Shown in pieces: positions 11,079 through 24,138 of a DNA stretch of 64,000 nt. Position 1 is the first letter of the stretch; each line of letters begins with the position of its first letter. Where the stretch lies: positions 124,001 to 188,000 of the forward strand of contig CADCXD010000009.1 in the NCBI GenBank assembly GCA_902806575.1, given 5' to 3'. The translations under genes and the position numbers were made by a program. This stretch comes from Jackrogersella multiformis. Lineage: Eukaryota; Ascomycota; Sordariomycetes; Xylariales; Hypoxylaceae. The notes under the pieces were generated by a model, which did no database searches, was not told the origin of the DNA, and saw only the letters and a program-made list of their open reading frames with translations.

Positions 11079-14000
11079 ATGCTATCTGTACGTATCCAAC
11101 TATCACCGAAAATACAAAGTCGCTAGCTGCTCACTATATAACGCATCTAGAGAATAAAAGGCGCTATTGACCGGAGCATCGCTGAAGAGCAAGCCCGCCA
11201 GAGAACCCTAGCCGAGCAAAGATCCAATTCCAGCTCCCCTTCTGCTCTAGGTCAACGCCCACGCTCAGTCTCGAGAACGAACAGTACCAACTCGACCGCT
11301 AGGAGGAAGACAAAGAAGCCTAGTCAAGATATTTCCAATGGCGACAGCCTCACGAATCCTGATCCCGCCGTATTCGAAGCCGCTTTCGTTCTCGACGACG
11401 AGGATGTTGATACCACTTCCGCTCCGGCTCCACTCGCGACATCGGAGACAACCTTTAAGGAAGGAGTAGCGAACAACGAGAAGAATGATAGCAGCGCGGC
11501 CGAGCAGAATAGCGAGATGAAAGACCAGAACGGTACCGGAGCGAACGAGAAACCTAAGGATGCTCTGTCCACCGCGCCGGCTGGGCTCCCACCTCATATA
11601 AAGATCAAGCTCAGAAAGCTAGAAAAGTTGGAGTCTACGTATCCAGGTTGGTAGTACCATTCGGATGGTTCCTCGTATCATCGAAACTAATAATTCGACC
11701 AATCTTGACAGAGCTGCTACGGTCATATCGAATCGCACACGGCCGAGCTACATCCATTGAGCCTTTCGAGCGAGCCTTGCGCGAAAATACACCCCTAACT
11801 ACCATTAAAGAACCCGCTGCTCTTGTTGAATACTTGAACCAGCTAAATCTGAAGGGCGACATGATCATGGAAGAATTCAAACGTGTTTCTACCGAAAAAG
11901 ACAGCTTTAAGAAGAAATTCGAAGAGGCCGATAAGAATCTGGCCGTTTTGAAAGAAGAAATTGCCTCACTGAAAAGCGCCAAGGTCGAAGAAGCACCAGA
12001 GCAGACTGATGGCCAGACGGTCGATATCTCAAGAGAGAAGAATGCCGAAAAAGAAGTGAAGCGGGCTGCATCGCCTTCTGCAAGCAAATCACCCGTCTCA
12101 TCCATACTCGGTGTCTTTTCTCCTAGGCAAAAACCGGTGGCTCTCGACGAACCCATTGGTGCGAGCGAGGATATGTTTTCTTATGACGACGAGATTCCCC
12201 AGCTTCAAGCCGAGGTCGCATCGAAGTCTGAAGATATTAATAAGCTTACATATGAGATCGGTATTTTGAAAGAAGAGCTGATAGTGGCTAAGGAGAACAG
12301 TGTCGGCTTGGTGGAAAGTCTTGAGAGGGCCACGAGAGAACTGAGTGAAAGTCGAGACAACGCTGCCATCCAGGATTCGACGCGAACACAGTTGGACGCC
12401 AAGAATATCGAGCTTAAATTACTCCTCGAAAAATTAGAACAGGCTCAATCACATATGCGAATCTTGGAAACTAATCTCGAGGAGGAAAAATCGAGGGCGA
12501 CCCTGGTCGTGAAGGAACATGAATCCAAACTTGTGACCTCAAGCGCTAAGAACGTGGAGCTTGACGTAGAGCTTAAGAGGCTCGAGGAAGCAAAATCTCA
12601 GCTCGAAATTAAAGTGCACGATCTGACGACCGAGATTGACTCGCTGAAGAAATCAAAATCCGAGAGCGAGGAGAGGATCCAACAGCTGAACAAGCAAATT
12701 CAATCCACCGCAAAACCTTCACCGGCACCGACATCAGAGTCACTGGGAATTCCCACGACGACGTCTACACCCACTGTGTCTAAGAAGAAGAACAAGAAGA
12801 AGAAGAAGGGTGGCGCCGCCGCCGCCGACACCATAGAGGTCGCTGCAAGTGAAACATCAGAGACTCCGACGCCGTCCCCTCTGGAAAGCCCAGAGACTGA
12901 GGCTCTCAGAGTTGAAGTCGCTAAGCTAAAGGACGAAATTACACAGAAGGATACCCAAATTGAACGGTTGTCAAAGCAGAGAAAATCCGAGGAAGATCTC
13001 AAAGAGGATATCGAAAACATGCATGAAAGTCTAGTTAGCATCGGCCATGATCATATTGAGGCCAAAGAGAGAATCAAGAACTTGGAGTCCGAAAAATCGG
13101 TGCTAAAGTCTAGAATCGAAGAGCTTGAGAAGGAGATAGCCACCTTCACATCTACTACAGAGGCTAGTACCAAACTGCAGGCGGATTTTAATTCTATGAA
13201 AGCCGAGTTTGATGAACTGAAATTCAAATCTCAAGCCCTGCAGTCAGATCTAGGTGCCGCTCAACAACTAGCTCAGAGTCGCTACAAGGATCTTACGGAC
13301 CTGCGTGAAGTTCTAACTAAGGCCCAGCCCGAGCTCAGAAGCTTGCGCCAAGACTCTGCGACCCTGAAGACGACCAAGGAAGAATTAGCTTCTAAGCAGG
13401 TTGAGCTCCGCAATCTTGAGAAACGCGAGAAAGATCTCAAGAACGAGGTTACCAGAGCTCAGCGCTTAGCATCCGAACGCGACTCTGAGATCAAACTGCT
13501 CAATGAGAGGTTGGCTGCCGAAAAGATGGCCCGGGCCAGGCTCGAGGATGAGAAACGCGTGGCTGGTAGAGACTATCGACGTTCTGAGGCGGACAAGATA
13601 GAACTATCCGCAAAAGCTGAAAAGGCTGGCCGCGAGCTAGAATCTCTTCAATCGGAACTCTCTACACTTCGCCCTAGGGTTAAGCAGCTCGAAGACGAGG
13701 TCGCTAAGTTCGAGAAGGAGAAGGGCGCCGTTAGAGAGGAGGTACAACTGAAGATACAGCAGTATAACAACGCCCAAGGTCTTCTAAGTTCCATGCGTGA
13801 CCAAACAGCCGAGTTATCCATTCAGCTCAAGGAAGCTCAAAGTCAGACAGAGAGCCTGGAGGAAGAACTGGCAGAAGTGCAGAAGCATCTTTCCGAGAGA
13901 ACTCGTGAAGGTGAAACGATGCGCCGCATGCTTGCAGACGTCGATGGCCGAGCCGACGAGAAAGTGCGGGATATGCGTGCTCGGATGGAAGCGGCCGTCG

Positions 14001-14713
14001 AGGAGCGTGACCGCATCGAGGATGAGTTATCTACCCTCGCTCGACGTCGCGCCCGCGAGTCTGAAGAGCTGAAAAGTAAAGTTCGCGAGCTCGAACGCGA
14101 AATCCGAACTCTTTCGAACGAGAAGGATGAGCTGGAAGCTCATGAAAAAGAGTGGCGTCGTCGTCGTGAAGAGCTCGAGCAGGTCGAAGAGAAAGCCACA
14201 GCTGAGGTGGATGATATGCGCGCGGCGGTCACTAACTTACGGTCTGCCCTGGACGCATCTGAGCAGCAGGTGCGTGACGCCGAGAAGCAACGCTCAGACT
14301 TGCGGAAACTTCTGGACGAAGCTAGGGGACGTTATGAGAAGGCAAACAAGGAGCTCAAGAACATACAGGCCAGGTTCAATGTTGGCGGTGGTGGCGGCAG
14401 TACACCAAACGTCGCGAGCAGCGGAAGATCTAGTATTGATTCCACTCGGAGCGGTATCAACGGCGCATCTTCTGGAGGAGCTGGATCTCCTGTTCCAGAT
14501 ACGATTTACCTGAAAACCATTTTGCTGCAGTTTCTCGAGGTGAAAGATGAGAAGGTCCGGTCACAGCTAGTGCCGGTGCTAGGGAAGCTCTTACGATTTG
14601 ATCGGTAAGTAACCTATGCCATACTAATAACCCTTCCAACTAACCACAAGCATAGGAATGACGAACAAAAATGGATAGCCGCCGTTCAGCATCTGTCCAA
14701 ATTAGGCAGGTAG
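11079..14713 (+). CDS. IMH1: GRIP-domain golgin (Imh1-type)
   Basis: Four exons: 11079-11087, 11151-11646, 11712-14604 and 14656-14713, giving 1151 residues. The N-terminus (RIKGAIDRSIAEEQARQR) matches fungal golgins. Almost the whole of exon 3 is heptad-rich coiled coil, broken by a Lys-rich then Gly/Ala run at about 12780-12835 and a Ser/Pro/Thr stretch. The C-terminus carries a GRIP domain beginning DTIYLKTILLQFLEV, with VLGKLLRF, and is completed by exon 4 (DEQKWIAAVQHL). GRIP domains bind Arl1-GTP and tether the coiled coil to the trans-Golgi, where it captures vesicles. The three-codon first exon and 63-base intron 1 are inferred from splice consensus and family similarity. Confidence 0.88.
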
Positions 14714-16615
14714 GAGATCAGGTGGTAAGGATAATAATGATAGATTCTGCATAGCGAAGGAGTCCATTGTAAAAAACTGTCGGAATTGTTGGCTACTTAG
14801 GTACCTACGTATGTAATTTTATATCTTGTACTCTTTTAGTTTACGGCTGCCCTATCCGATGCAGGCACAATTTCAAGACACTCTGTGTGGTTGTCCTGAA
14901 CGATCTATCGTCTGAAATGTCCCACCGTCCAACCAGTTTCGAACTGTTTATGCAACTCAGAACGAACAAATTTGTAAACTTCAAATTGTCTCCTTTTAAA
15001 CAATTTGACAAACATCTTGCTAGGAAGGCTGTCATAAACGATATAAACGAAAGTCTCGACTCTCCATTACCTTCACCCGAAGCGGAATAGTCGTTGATGC
15101 GCCGCGATAGGCCTTAGTATTACTTCCAATATAAGCAGTAAGGCTTCAAATCTATTGAAGCAGCAGAAGAATTCAGCAACCCCCTAAACTAGCCTCTAAC
15201 CGCATATCTTTAATTGCCTTGACACTTGGCCACGATTATATCCTACTAGGGGGGCCAGGTTATTTCCAATAAACTCAACGGGTTCAGCCAAACCAAGACC
15301 ACATTACATCTCCTATCTTTACCGGTTGCTATCAGTCATGACACAGCAGCGAACTACATACATACAGTGACATATTGAATGTTATGGAATGGAAGCGACA
15401 TTGCGTGCCTAGGAATCCTGATGTGACATTTAAAACTACCTTGGCACCTAGGCAACTTACCATGACCTGCATACACTGATTAATTTGCCACCTAGGTAGC
15501 ATACGGGTTACTTAGTCGTCAAAAGTCGGGGTTAAACATATTCAGCCGTCTTTAGCTATGAATCGAAGGCATCATGTGCGGCGTACCAACACTCTGGGCT
15601 CATTTGATTTAGCCTGAAATGAACCACAATACGGGAAACCGGGGCTCTGCAAGATGCCATGCATAATATGTCAAGCGTATATTAAATAATATATTCAGCA
15701 ACTTCACCTGTAGATGGAGTCGGCCGATTCAATAAAAGAAGCACATATATACAGCTGAAACTAATTCCTCTTGGCCACAGATCGCCTACCCAGAACAGCG
15801 AATCTCAGGTAGTACCTATTTCTCGACTAGTAGAATCGGATAGCCATCCAGGTAGAGGATTTACAATCTGTTAGGACAGACAACGTAGCCGGGTGACCGA
15901 GGCGGGTTGCCGGTCACAAAGCCATAGCCAACATGACGCCGAGTTGTTATACCTGGTATGGTGTTCGGGGCAGCGCTTCGTGCATACTTAAGTATGCATT
16001 TAACAACATCGTTAGCTTGGCATCGCACGTACTGGCAGACACAGAACCAGTTCTAAGTCATCGGTAGCGGATATGTGTCGGCGAGCGCTTCCTCAATTCC
16101 GCCTTGGCTAGCTAGGCAAAGGGGCCAGGGCCCGCGCCAGAGATCTAACAATTGGTGTAAATGGAACGAAGGATTCGGATTGATGTTTTGCTGAGCCGCT
16201 ATCCCGATATGGTGTGAGAGTTCTAGAGATGTTGGCTTGGCATCAGCAAGACTGGGCTAGACTCGAGATCGGCTACAGAATGGAACGAATGTTCGTCATG
16301 CCCATGGGGAACAAATTAGCTAAAAAGAACCCCAGGATTTGGGGGGATTCGGGGGGTTAGTTGGTTAAATCCCTGTCAGCTTACCCCGGAGTATGAATCC
16401 ATTTGTGGAATGGAATAGAAAAGTAAAGGTAAGAATTATCTGCCGACTTTTATTATATCGTGTTCACCCAGCGGCATAGCTGAATCTACTCTTAGAGACA
16501 AGGAGACTAAAAGGGCCTCAGATTCCAACTACTTACTTCACCTGCGTCTTCTACTAAGATCAACGCCACCTCCTTCCACCACCGTCCCGAACAGAAAGCA
16601 CAATAACCAGCAACA
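14714..16615. other. intergenic, no supported gene
   Basis: About 1.9 kb. A 67-codon open frame at 14887-15090 overlaps another on the opposite strand and has no recognisable features. The stretch before 16616 is probably the promoter of the sugar transporter; a CT/AC-rich tract at 16540-16610 precedes the start codon. Confidence 0.45.
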
Positions 16616-18603
16616 ATGGGTGGCGTAGGCGCTTCTGAGTCGGGTGCGGCTGATCCCATCGTCACCCGTCTCGCAAACGAGGACAATGTTAGATGGTACC
16701 GGAAACCGAACCTGCGATACCTCTATTTCCTACTCTTCCCGACATGCATGGGAATCGAGCTGACATCAGGCTTTGACTCGCAAATGATCAATGCCTTACA
16801 GATTGTGCCGTCGTGGATTTCATGTAAGTCATTAAACCCGAGTCTTCCCCGTCAATTGATCTGAGATGGCCTTGCTAACGGCAAGACGAAAGTTTTCGGC
16901 AATCCTCAGGGCTCGCTCAAGGGTATCATTGCTGCCGCGTACTCCCTCGGCGCTATTATTTCGCTTCCGTTTATTGGTATTGTCAATGATAAGTTCGGCC
17001 GTCGTTGGTCGATTTTTGGAGGCTCCGCCATCATGGTAGTTGGGGCGTTGATACAAGGCTTTTCTGTCAACGGTGTGTGACGAGAATTCCCGGAACTAAT
17101 GAAATCCTGTTGCTGACATAGAAGCTACCTAGCTGGCATGTACATTGTTGCTCGTCTAATATTGGGATTCGGCATTCCCACGTGCATTGTCTCTGCGTCG
17201 TCCCTGATCGGCGAGCTGGCGTATCCAAAGGAACGGCCTGTCCTAACTTCGCTCTTCAACGTGGCCTACTTTGTGGGACAGATCATGGCTGCAGCTATCT
17301 GTTTCGGGACCAACAATATCACAACTAATATGGCATGGAAAATTCCTTCGTGGCTTCAGATGGTTCCGTCTTTGGTTCAGTTGGTTCTTGTCCTGTGAGT
17401 CTTGCCTTCGTACGCCCTTAGTTTTACATGACGATTTAATAAGGTACAAAAGCTTCCTACCCGAATCGCCACGATGGCTAGTTCAGCAAGATCGAGTTGA
17501 GGAAGCCTACGAAGTCTTAGTCAAGTATCACGCCGAAGACGACCGCGAGTCTGAGTTCGTGAAAGCCGAGTTTACCCAGATTCAGGCAACAATCAGTATC
17601 GAACTCGAGCACTCCAAAAAATCTTGGCTTGACCTAGCGGCCACGGCGGGAATGCGCCGTCGAATGCTGATTAGTTCCGTATGTGAATATCTCTAACTTG
17701 CGAAGAAAAGCGATTGCTGATTTCTCTCGACGATAGATGCTAGGTCTTTTCACTCAATGGTCCGGTAACACTCTCATATCGTATTATCTCGGTGACCTCC
17801 TCGCCATGATCGGGAAGAATGACTCGGTTTTTAAGCAGCAGATTAATGTGGCCAGTTCATGCTGGCAACTGGTATGCGGTGCATGTGTGGCATTTCTCGT
17901 CACCAGGTTCAAGCGACGCCAAATGTACCTTGCTTGTACTATTTCTCTGCTGTGCGTGTATGTTGCCTGGACGGTCAGCATGGAGAGAGCTATTGCCGGA
18001 AAGAATTCCGGGCAGCCTAACAATGCGGCAAATGCCATAACGATCTTCTGGATCTTTGCCTACTCTCCCTGCTACAATATTGGATACAACGCCTTGACCT
18101 ACAGTCAGTCTAAACCACCCCAAGTATAACATCCTGCATTCCTTGCTGACTTGTAAAATAGCTTATCTGGTTGAGCTATGGCCATATGCTGAGCGTTCTC
18201 GGGGTATCGCGTTCTTCCAGCTCTTCGGCCGCATGGCTGGTTTCTTCACTACATTCGTCAACCCGATTGGCCTTGCAAATGCGAGCTGGAAGTACCTGAT
18301 ATCATACTGCTGCTTTCTATCCTTCGAAATCGTATTCATCTACTTCATGTTCCCGGAAACCGCTGGAAGGACACTCGAAGAATTAGCCTTCTGTAAGTCA
18401 ACAATATTGTGAAAGGATTAAAGGCAGAAAGTTTGAACTAACATATAACCTTCGTAGTGTTCGAGGACAAGGCACTTGCCGACGAGGCTGCCCACGCCGT
18501 GGAGAAAGTGGTCGCGCTGCAGGAGAAGCCTACTTATAGCAAAGAGGTATCAGGTGGCAATGTCGCGAGTTTGGAAGCTAAGAGAGAGGAAGTCCAAGTA
18601 TGA
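16616..18603 (+). CDS. MFS sugar transporter (hexose/disaccharide permease type)
   Basis: Seven exons: 16616-16823, 16893-17072, 17133-17394, 17453-17678, 17737-18103, 18162-18392 and 18458-18603, encoding 539 residues. Major-facilitator sugar-porter signatures are present: GFDSQMINALQ in helix 1, FGNPQG, DKFGRR (about 102-107) between helices 2 and 3, the PESPRWL motif opening the central loop (about 220-226), FTQWSGN in helix 7, and PETAGRTLEE after helix 12. Twelve membrane helices fit the hydrophobic pattern. The protein would move a sugar across the plasma membrane; the substrate cannot be fixed from sequence. All six introns are GT-AG and 57-69 bases long. The first acceptor (AAAG) was chosen over nearby AGs by frame. 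Confidence 0.9.
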
Positions 18604-19129
18604 AGTTGTCTCTATTTCTGCGAGATAACCTAGGCACGTAATCAACCTATGAGGCGAAGAGCGTTGGTTGATTTTGTTGAATGTGTCTCCGCCTAGTATT
18701 AATTACTAGTATCGAAATGATATGAACACGTAGTTGTATACTAGGTACTTAATACGTGGCACATAGCATCATTCAGTATGAATGGAGTGAAATATGCCCA
18801 CTATCGTTTCCCTCCCGAATAATGGTTCTCGAATGAGTAAGGATTGTTTGTTGAAAATAATGGTCGTTGGTTACTACGTTTTCTCGCAGTGATAGGAACA
18901 GATGTTCCGTGGGAGTCGTCCGAAATAAGGTAAAGAAAAGGGGTTGAACGAGGCATTTTTCCTGCGGCGCTGCTCTCGCTAGCGAAGGATCATGTCAGAT
19001 CTGACAGTTCAACCCCTAGCCAAGGGACAGGTCATTGAGTACAATTAAATACGAATAAAAACTAAATGCATTGAAGAGCAAAGGATATATCCCAGCCAAT
19101 ATTATTACATATCCTAGAAATCAGTAATC
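18604..19129. other. intergenic between transporter and O-methyltransferase
   Basis: About 0.5 kb with no open frame of note. It should contain the transporter terminator and the O-methyltransferase promoter. Confidence 0.5.
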
Positions 19130-20570
19130 ATGACCTCGTTGAGTTCATCAGTAAACAAGGGGGTGGCAGCGGCTCCTACGATACTCGAAGACTTAAATGA
19201 AGCATTGCGCTCTGCGATCGGCGCCCTCAAAAGCGACGAGGTCAGCTCATATTTACAGCAAGAGCTTCACGATGGCAACCAGCTTCCAGACAAGAAGCTA
19301 ACCAAGCTCGCAGCCGAGACGGTTGACCTAGTCGCCGAGATCGAGCAAATGCTCGAGCCGGGACATCTGATTCTTGCAGATCACTTTCTCGGTACATAAA
19401 AGCCCCCTCTCCCTTCAAAGATGGGTGACCATTATGAACATAACATTCAATTTTATCGGATATCTCCCTACCTAGGTAGATATCGGTTATTCTGACTGAA
19501 ACCCTGAGAGGCCGAAAATCGAACGGTGTTAATAAGCGTATGTAGGATACGTCGATACCAAATGCCTCGTGGCGGCCGTGGATCTCCACGTCGCAGACAA
19601 GCTGCGCGATGGACCACTGAAGCTGGATGAGCTTGCGGCGGCAACTTCCGCACGACCAGAACGCCTTGGGCAGATCCTCAGGCCGCTCTACAACAACAAC
19701 ATTTTCAGCTACGACGCTGCGAACGGCACGTACGCAAACAACCATGTATCGACGCTGCTGCGCTCCGATCATAGTACGCAATGGCATAATTGGGTTGATC
19801 TTTATGGAAACGAGTTCTACGACATTGCGCGGGGCATCCCTCAGGCGGTGAGCCTCCGGGACGAGAATGTAGGGAAGGATAGTCGTTGTGCTGCCCAGAT
19901 CAACTTCGACACCGACATGAACATGTTCGACTACTTCAACTCTCGCGGGTGGGTCCCGCGTTTACATCGCACGCTCGGGGGCGGCGCGACAGCGATGGCA
20001 CCCGGCATTCTGGAGGACTACCCGTGGGCTGAAATCGGAGACAAGACGGTCATAGACATCGGCGGCGGCGGCGGCGCACTCATCGAGCTACTACTCCGGA
20101 ACCATCCCGAGATGCAGGGAGGGATCTACGACCTGCCGAGCGTCATCGCGCACGCGTCCGACCTTTTCCTGCCTGGTGGCCGGTGTGAGGACCTCGCTCC
20201 CCGCGTCTCGCAGGGGAACCTGATCGCCGGCGACTTTCTCAAATGGGTCCCGCCGTCCGAGGTCTACACCATCAAGTGGGTGCTGCACGACTGGGCCGAC
20301 GAGGATGCGCTCACGATCCTGCGGAACATACGACAGGCCATTGTTCCAGGCCCAGCGAGCCGATTGGTAGTCCTGGAGTCCTTGCTGTCCGATGGGCGCA
20401 TGGGCAGACTGTCTCGTTATGGAGAAATCAACATGATGATGACCATAAATGGCAGGGAGCGGACCGAGCCGCAGTGGAGAGATCTGGCTCATAAGGCTGG
20501 ATGGAGAGTCGCAGATATCTATCCACTGAGAAACGCTTGGGTCCACGCAATCGACATGCGACCTGTATGA
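19130..20570 (+). CDS. S-adenosylmethionine-dependent O-methyltransferase (caffeate-OMT type)
   Basis: Two exons, 19130-19391 and 19546-20570, giving 428 residues. The N-terminal helical domain (ADHFLGGYVDTKCLVAAVDL, then a winged-helix-like segment ERLGQILRPLY) precedes the Rossmann domain. Motif I is VIDIGGGGG (about 256-264). The catalytic region is VLHDWADED with His at about 335, the general base in plant-type OMTs, followed by the ESLL and GRERTE segments. The family methylates hydroxyl groups of aromatic or polyketide substrates, usually in secondary metabolism. Exon 2 is clearly more GC-rich than the surroundings. A second methyltransferase converges on it from the right and a transporter lies to the left, but no synthase is in view. 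Confidence 0.88.
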
Positions 20571-20746
20571 TAGGACGGTCTTAGACTAGGGTTAAATGTA
20601 GACGGTACCGATACCTTAGGTAGGAGGAGGAACTAAAGGGGAAGAGATTACCAGTCGCGAAAAATAGGTACCTAGATCAACCAATTCGATCAATCTCAAC
20701 TTTCGTTCTATCATCGATTCATCCTTCACCTATTCTCGCCGAATGT

Positions 20747-21615
20747 TCATGGCTTCCTGGCCTTTGCAATGAAGAAAGTCCTATCCACACCTCCCTTCAC
20801 TTTCGCAACAGACTCGGGGATATGACTTGTTTCTTTGTAGGGGTGGAAGTCGACGGTGTCGGGATCGCAACCCGCTTCCGAAAAGAGCTGCTTCATGTCG
20901 CCGGCCGAAAAGCTGGGTTTGTTAATGGTATGACTAGCATCAGGTTTATCCTCGACATGACGGCCGTGTGCATGAGAAGATGCGCCCGCATCATCTTCAC
21001 CTGGACCGGAGTGTGCAGAGTCCACCCAATCAATGATCACCAGCACCCCGTTACTCCGCAAACGATCAACCATCTTGGAGAGCATGGCTTGTGGATCTCC
21101 GGAATCGTGCAAGGCCATGGACATGATGATGGCGTCGGCCTCGTGAAAGTCGGGTCCTGCGATGGCATCGCTGTTACTAGAATCGAGGAAGTTGCCGCGA
21201 ACAGCGTGCATGCGCTCGGGAGCAATGCCAGATTGGCGCCTAAGATCGTTGTACTGGTCGACCATGGCATCGGAGATATCGACGCCACGAATAACGTCAG
21301 CGAAGTCGAATAGGGTCTGCGAAACTATGCCGTTGCCGCAGGCGTAGTCGATCAACTTGACCGGCGTCTCATTATTTGACGATTTTGGAATCTCTATCCA
21401 GTCGACGTTGGATTGAAGACAGTCGCGCAGTTGCTCCGACAGCGCGAGGACCCACTCCTGCGTGAAGAGGCCTTTCGCCTTTTCGCTTTTTCAGAGTATC
21501 AGTGCCTGGACAGGGAAAGAGGAGCAGAACGGCGCAAGCGGCGATGCGCCGGCGCCGGGAAGATAGCTTACTCCCAAAACTTGCGGTTAGTCTCACCGAA
21601 GGAATCTGTTGCCAT
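20747..21615 (-). CDS. class I SAM-dependent methyltransferase
   Basis: Two exons, 21615-21572 and 21485-20747, encoding 260 residues. The start (ATDSFGETNRKFW) is the usual opening of a fungal small-molecule methyltransferase family. Exon 2 must begin at AAAAAG/C to continue with DEKAKGLF in frame; nearer acceptors hit a stop. Motif I is LIDYACGNG (about 59-67), motif II has VRGVDIS, and a post-motif strand reads VLVIIDW. An insertion rich in His, Gly and Asp follows (about residues 180-200). The substrate is unknown. The gene converges on the O-methyltransferase with a 176-base gap. Confidence 0.82.
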
Positions 21616-22131
21616 TTTTCTAGCTTCGACGAAACAGACGGGGTTGGTGTTGGTGTTGGTGATAACCGTGGTCGTAGAAGAGTAATGGTGAGGGTATTGC
21701 TCCTGCGCAAACGCCAGTCATTTATTTGAGAAACTCTGGTAGGAAGATACCTAGGAAGATAGGTAAGATATATGCGTGGTAAATCGTTGAGGCAATTAGA
21801 GATATTTGTTTGGTGTATGAATCGTATTGATTCTCTCGGAGACATTCGCGGAGACATATCAGCAACATGGCAACCGTATGGTGTTCGTGATAAACGAATT
21901 GTGGATGGGAGAGCGGGCACTACTCGAACCTCGTATCATCAAGATTCGTCGTGTCTGGGCCAATGGGGGCCACGTCTTCTTCGTCCTCATCTACTATCTC
22001 CCTGATATAATTGCCCTGCTATTAGAACGCTTTCTCAGGTTGTTCCTCAAATATGTTTATATATCTCACTTAATAATATACCTAGGTACCGAGGTAGGTT
22101 TCTGGGATATGTATCGCCAATTGACCATCCA

Positions 22132-23686
22132 TTAACCCTTATTTCGTGACTGGACGGACTGCCCTTTTGACTTCTGTCCCTTAAGACCACCCGACACGAT
22201 CTCCGACTCAACATGAAAGGCACTCTTTTTCCGCAGCGGATCCAATTGGTCTAAAACATAGCCATCCCGATAATGATGTGCTCTCTTTTCTGCCGAGGCT
22301 AGTTCGGCTAGCATAATCTGGCTTGACTCGCTACCTGCTCTACTGGGGCATCTATTCCACTTGTTTTCGCCATTTGTACTTGTACGCTGAAGCTCCATCG
22401 TATCGCCAGCATCGGCTGGGAATCGGTTCGACCGACGGTTTAGCGTGATGGTAACCTCCCTAGTGACGAAAATCTCATTGAGACGAGCCTTTAACGAAGG
22501 CCAGAATATAGGGACCGATGCGCATATGCTCGCTACGTTGGCCTCCCCCACGCCGAGTAGGACACTTACGGGAGCATACCATGTTGGATCGAAAATAGGG
22601 CTCGTAGTAGCTTTATGCTCGACAATAGTCGCAAGCCTCCATATGCTAAGGCCAATCACACTACCATACGTTAGCACATACAGATTTTCTAATGAGGGAT
22701 AGAACCACGCACATGGCCCCCGTGATAACTAGCCCAATCAGCCCTAACTTAGTCCGTCGGATTGTGTCTCGCTGGAAATAAAGGGGTATCGGAATTGTGA
22801 ACACTATGATGTCTAACACTGTGTTGACCGCAGTGTGCGAGAGATAACTTGCATAGAACTCGTTGGGGTTTCTAGAACCAAATGCATAGCAAGTTGCCTC
22901 TATTTCTAAGTTCCAATAACCGCCGACGGGAAAGCAGGGCACCAAAGCCATGAACGAATACGTGCCACCCCAGGCACCTACAATCACGAGCATTATGATG
23001 CAGATCGTTCGTATATGACCGTTGGGAAAGAGTCGCAGATACTGAAACAGGAGTGACATCTTGACAAACGTCGTCGACATGTTGTAAAACCCATTCGCTA
23101 AGTAAAACATCTAGGTTAGAGTAGTAAAAGGTAAGTACTTGATCACGAGTTAAATATTCCGTGGCCTTCTCGCTGTTTACCATACCTTGAGGTAGGATTG
23201 CATGTCGCTGGGATCCAGTTGAATGAAGTGCCGGCCCAATCCCACAGAAGGGGCTAAGGAAGAAGTCAGCGTCTCTTGAAGTCCCAAGCTCCATATGAAC
23301 TCTACTCACCAAAGCATACTGATATTCCGCTGAATAACCCTGTTATCTATTTTATCGCACGGTTAGAAGTTTCCTAGGTTAATGTCACGAGAAATCATTG
23401 CGTACAAGGTATAACAATACGAAAAAGTCATCCCAGCCTTTGGCTCGTACGACGAAAAGTCGAATGTAGAGACGGTAAACTACGCATATAGAGGATATGA
23501 ACTGCCGTAAAAGAGTTAGAGGATCCCGTCATGTCCCACTTCAGCTCTTCGACTCACAAGCATAGAGGCAGAGACGGTTATGATGAAGCCCGGGCGGTTC
23601 CATGATGGTACCGGCTCGTCGAGGTTGTCATAACTTCCAATAAGGCTTACCAACGTCTCCCCTTCAGCCATTTTATCGTTATTCAT
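22132..23686 (-). CDS. PTH11-like rhodopsin-domain integral membrane protein (copy B)
   Basis: Six exons: 23686-23558, 23501-23406, 23346-23310, 23253-23186, 23110-22713 and 22660-22132, giving 418 residues. It shares the family order seen in copy A: DEPVPSWNRPG near the N-terminus, YRLYIR, KGWDDFFV, GLGRH, FYLANGFYN, LLFQYLRLF, then IWRLATI and FDPTWYAPVSV plus ICASVPIFWP. Seven hydrophobic helices and a cytoplasmic tail of about 110 residues fit. Three introns fall at the same codon and phase as in copy A (after exon 1, after exon 2, and the phase-2 intron before the last exon); two more are unique to copy B. The exact first ATG is uncertain because a second in-frame ATG lies five codons on. 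Confidence 0.85.
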
Positions 23687-23909
23687 TCTATCGAGAATTT
23701 AGGTTCCAAATACCCTAATTCGCTCGCTCGGCATGTTGCTTAAACTCGCTTGACACATCGAGTGCTCGTTTTCATGGGGACAATCAGCCAAAGAAAAAGT
23801 TATAAAAACGGAAATCGATGCGTAATTTTCCTCATAGCGGATTTCAACGAGACTTTATGAGGTTCATGCTGGGTAGACATGTAATCCCCTCTCTCCTCTC
23901 TCTTTGCCT

Positions 23910-23991
23910 CAATTGAGCTACCAGCGAGATACCAATAGCGCTAACAGGAATCGAACCTATTCTCACTAATAGGTGGGATCTCGCCTGGTAG
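23910..23991 (-). repeat. 82-bp inverted repeat, left arm (tRNA-like repeat copy A)
   Basis: This arm is the exact reverse complement of 24139-24220, checked base by base. On the minus strand it contains GGTTCGATTCC, a Pol III B-box-like T-arm with a credible five-pair stem, and its own ends (CTACCAG-G-CGAGAT and ATCTCGCTGGTAG) can pair with each other. Confidence 0.95.
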
Positions 23992-24070
23992 CTCAATTGG
24001 TAGCGCTAACAGTCGCAAGTGGCGTGACCTTGAACTCAGTGGCCCTGCTTTAGCCCTGGGTTCGAACCGC
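23988..24070 (+). repeat. tRNA-derived sequence with A and B boxes
   Basis: TAGCTCAATTGG fits the Pol III A-box consensus, and GGTTCGAACC about 70 bases downstream fits the B box. The D-stem and T-stem contain mismatches and the spacing is about 25 bases too long for a plain tRNA, so this looks like a SINE-type tRNA relic or a decayed intron-containing tRNA gene rather than a working tRNA. Confidence 0.5.
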
Positions 24071-24138
24071 ACCCTTAATGCTCCCTCTACTGCTTTTGAG
24101 ATGCTAGGTGCGGGGGCGCACCATTTGCTTCTGTTAGA

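Noticed and set aside
14887..15090. Open frame of 67 codons downstream of the golgin gene
   Set aside because: An overlapping frame of similar length exists on the other strand and neither shows a known pattern.
23988..24070. Functional tRNA gene
   Set aside because: A and B boxes are present but the D- and T-stems mismatch and the spacing is too long; no convincing cloverleaf could be drawn.
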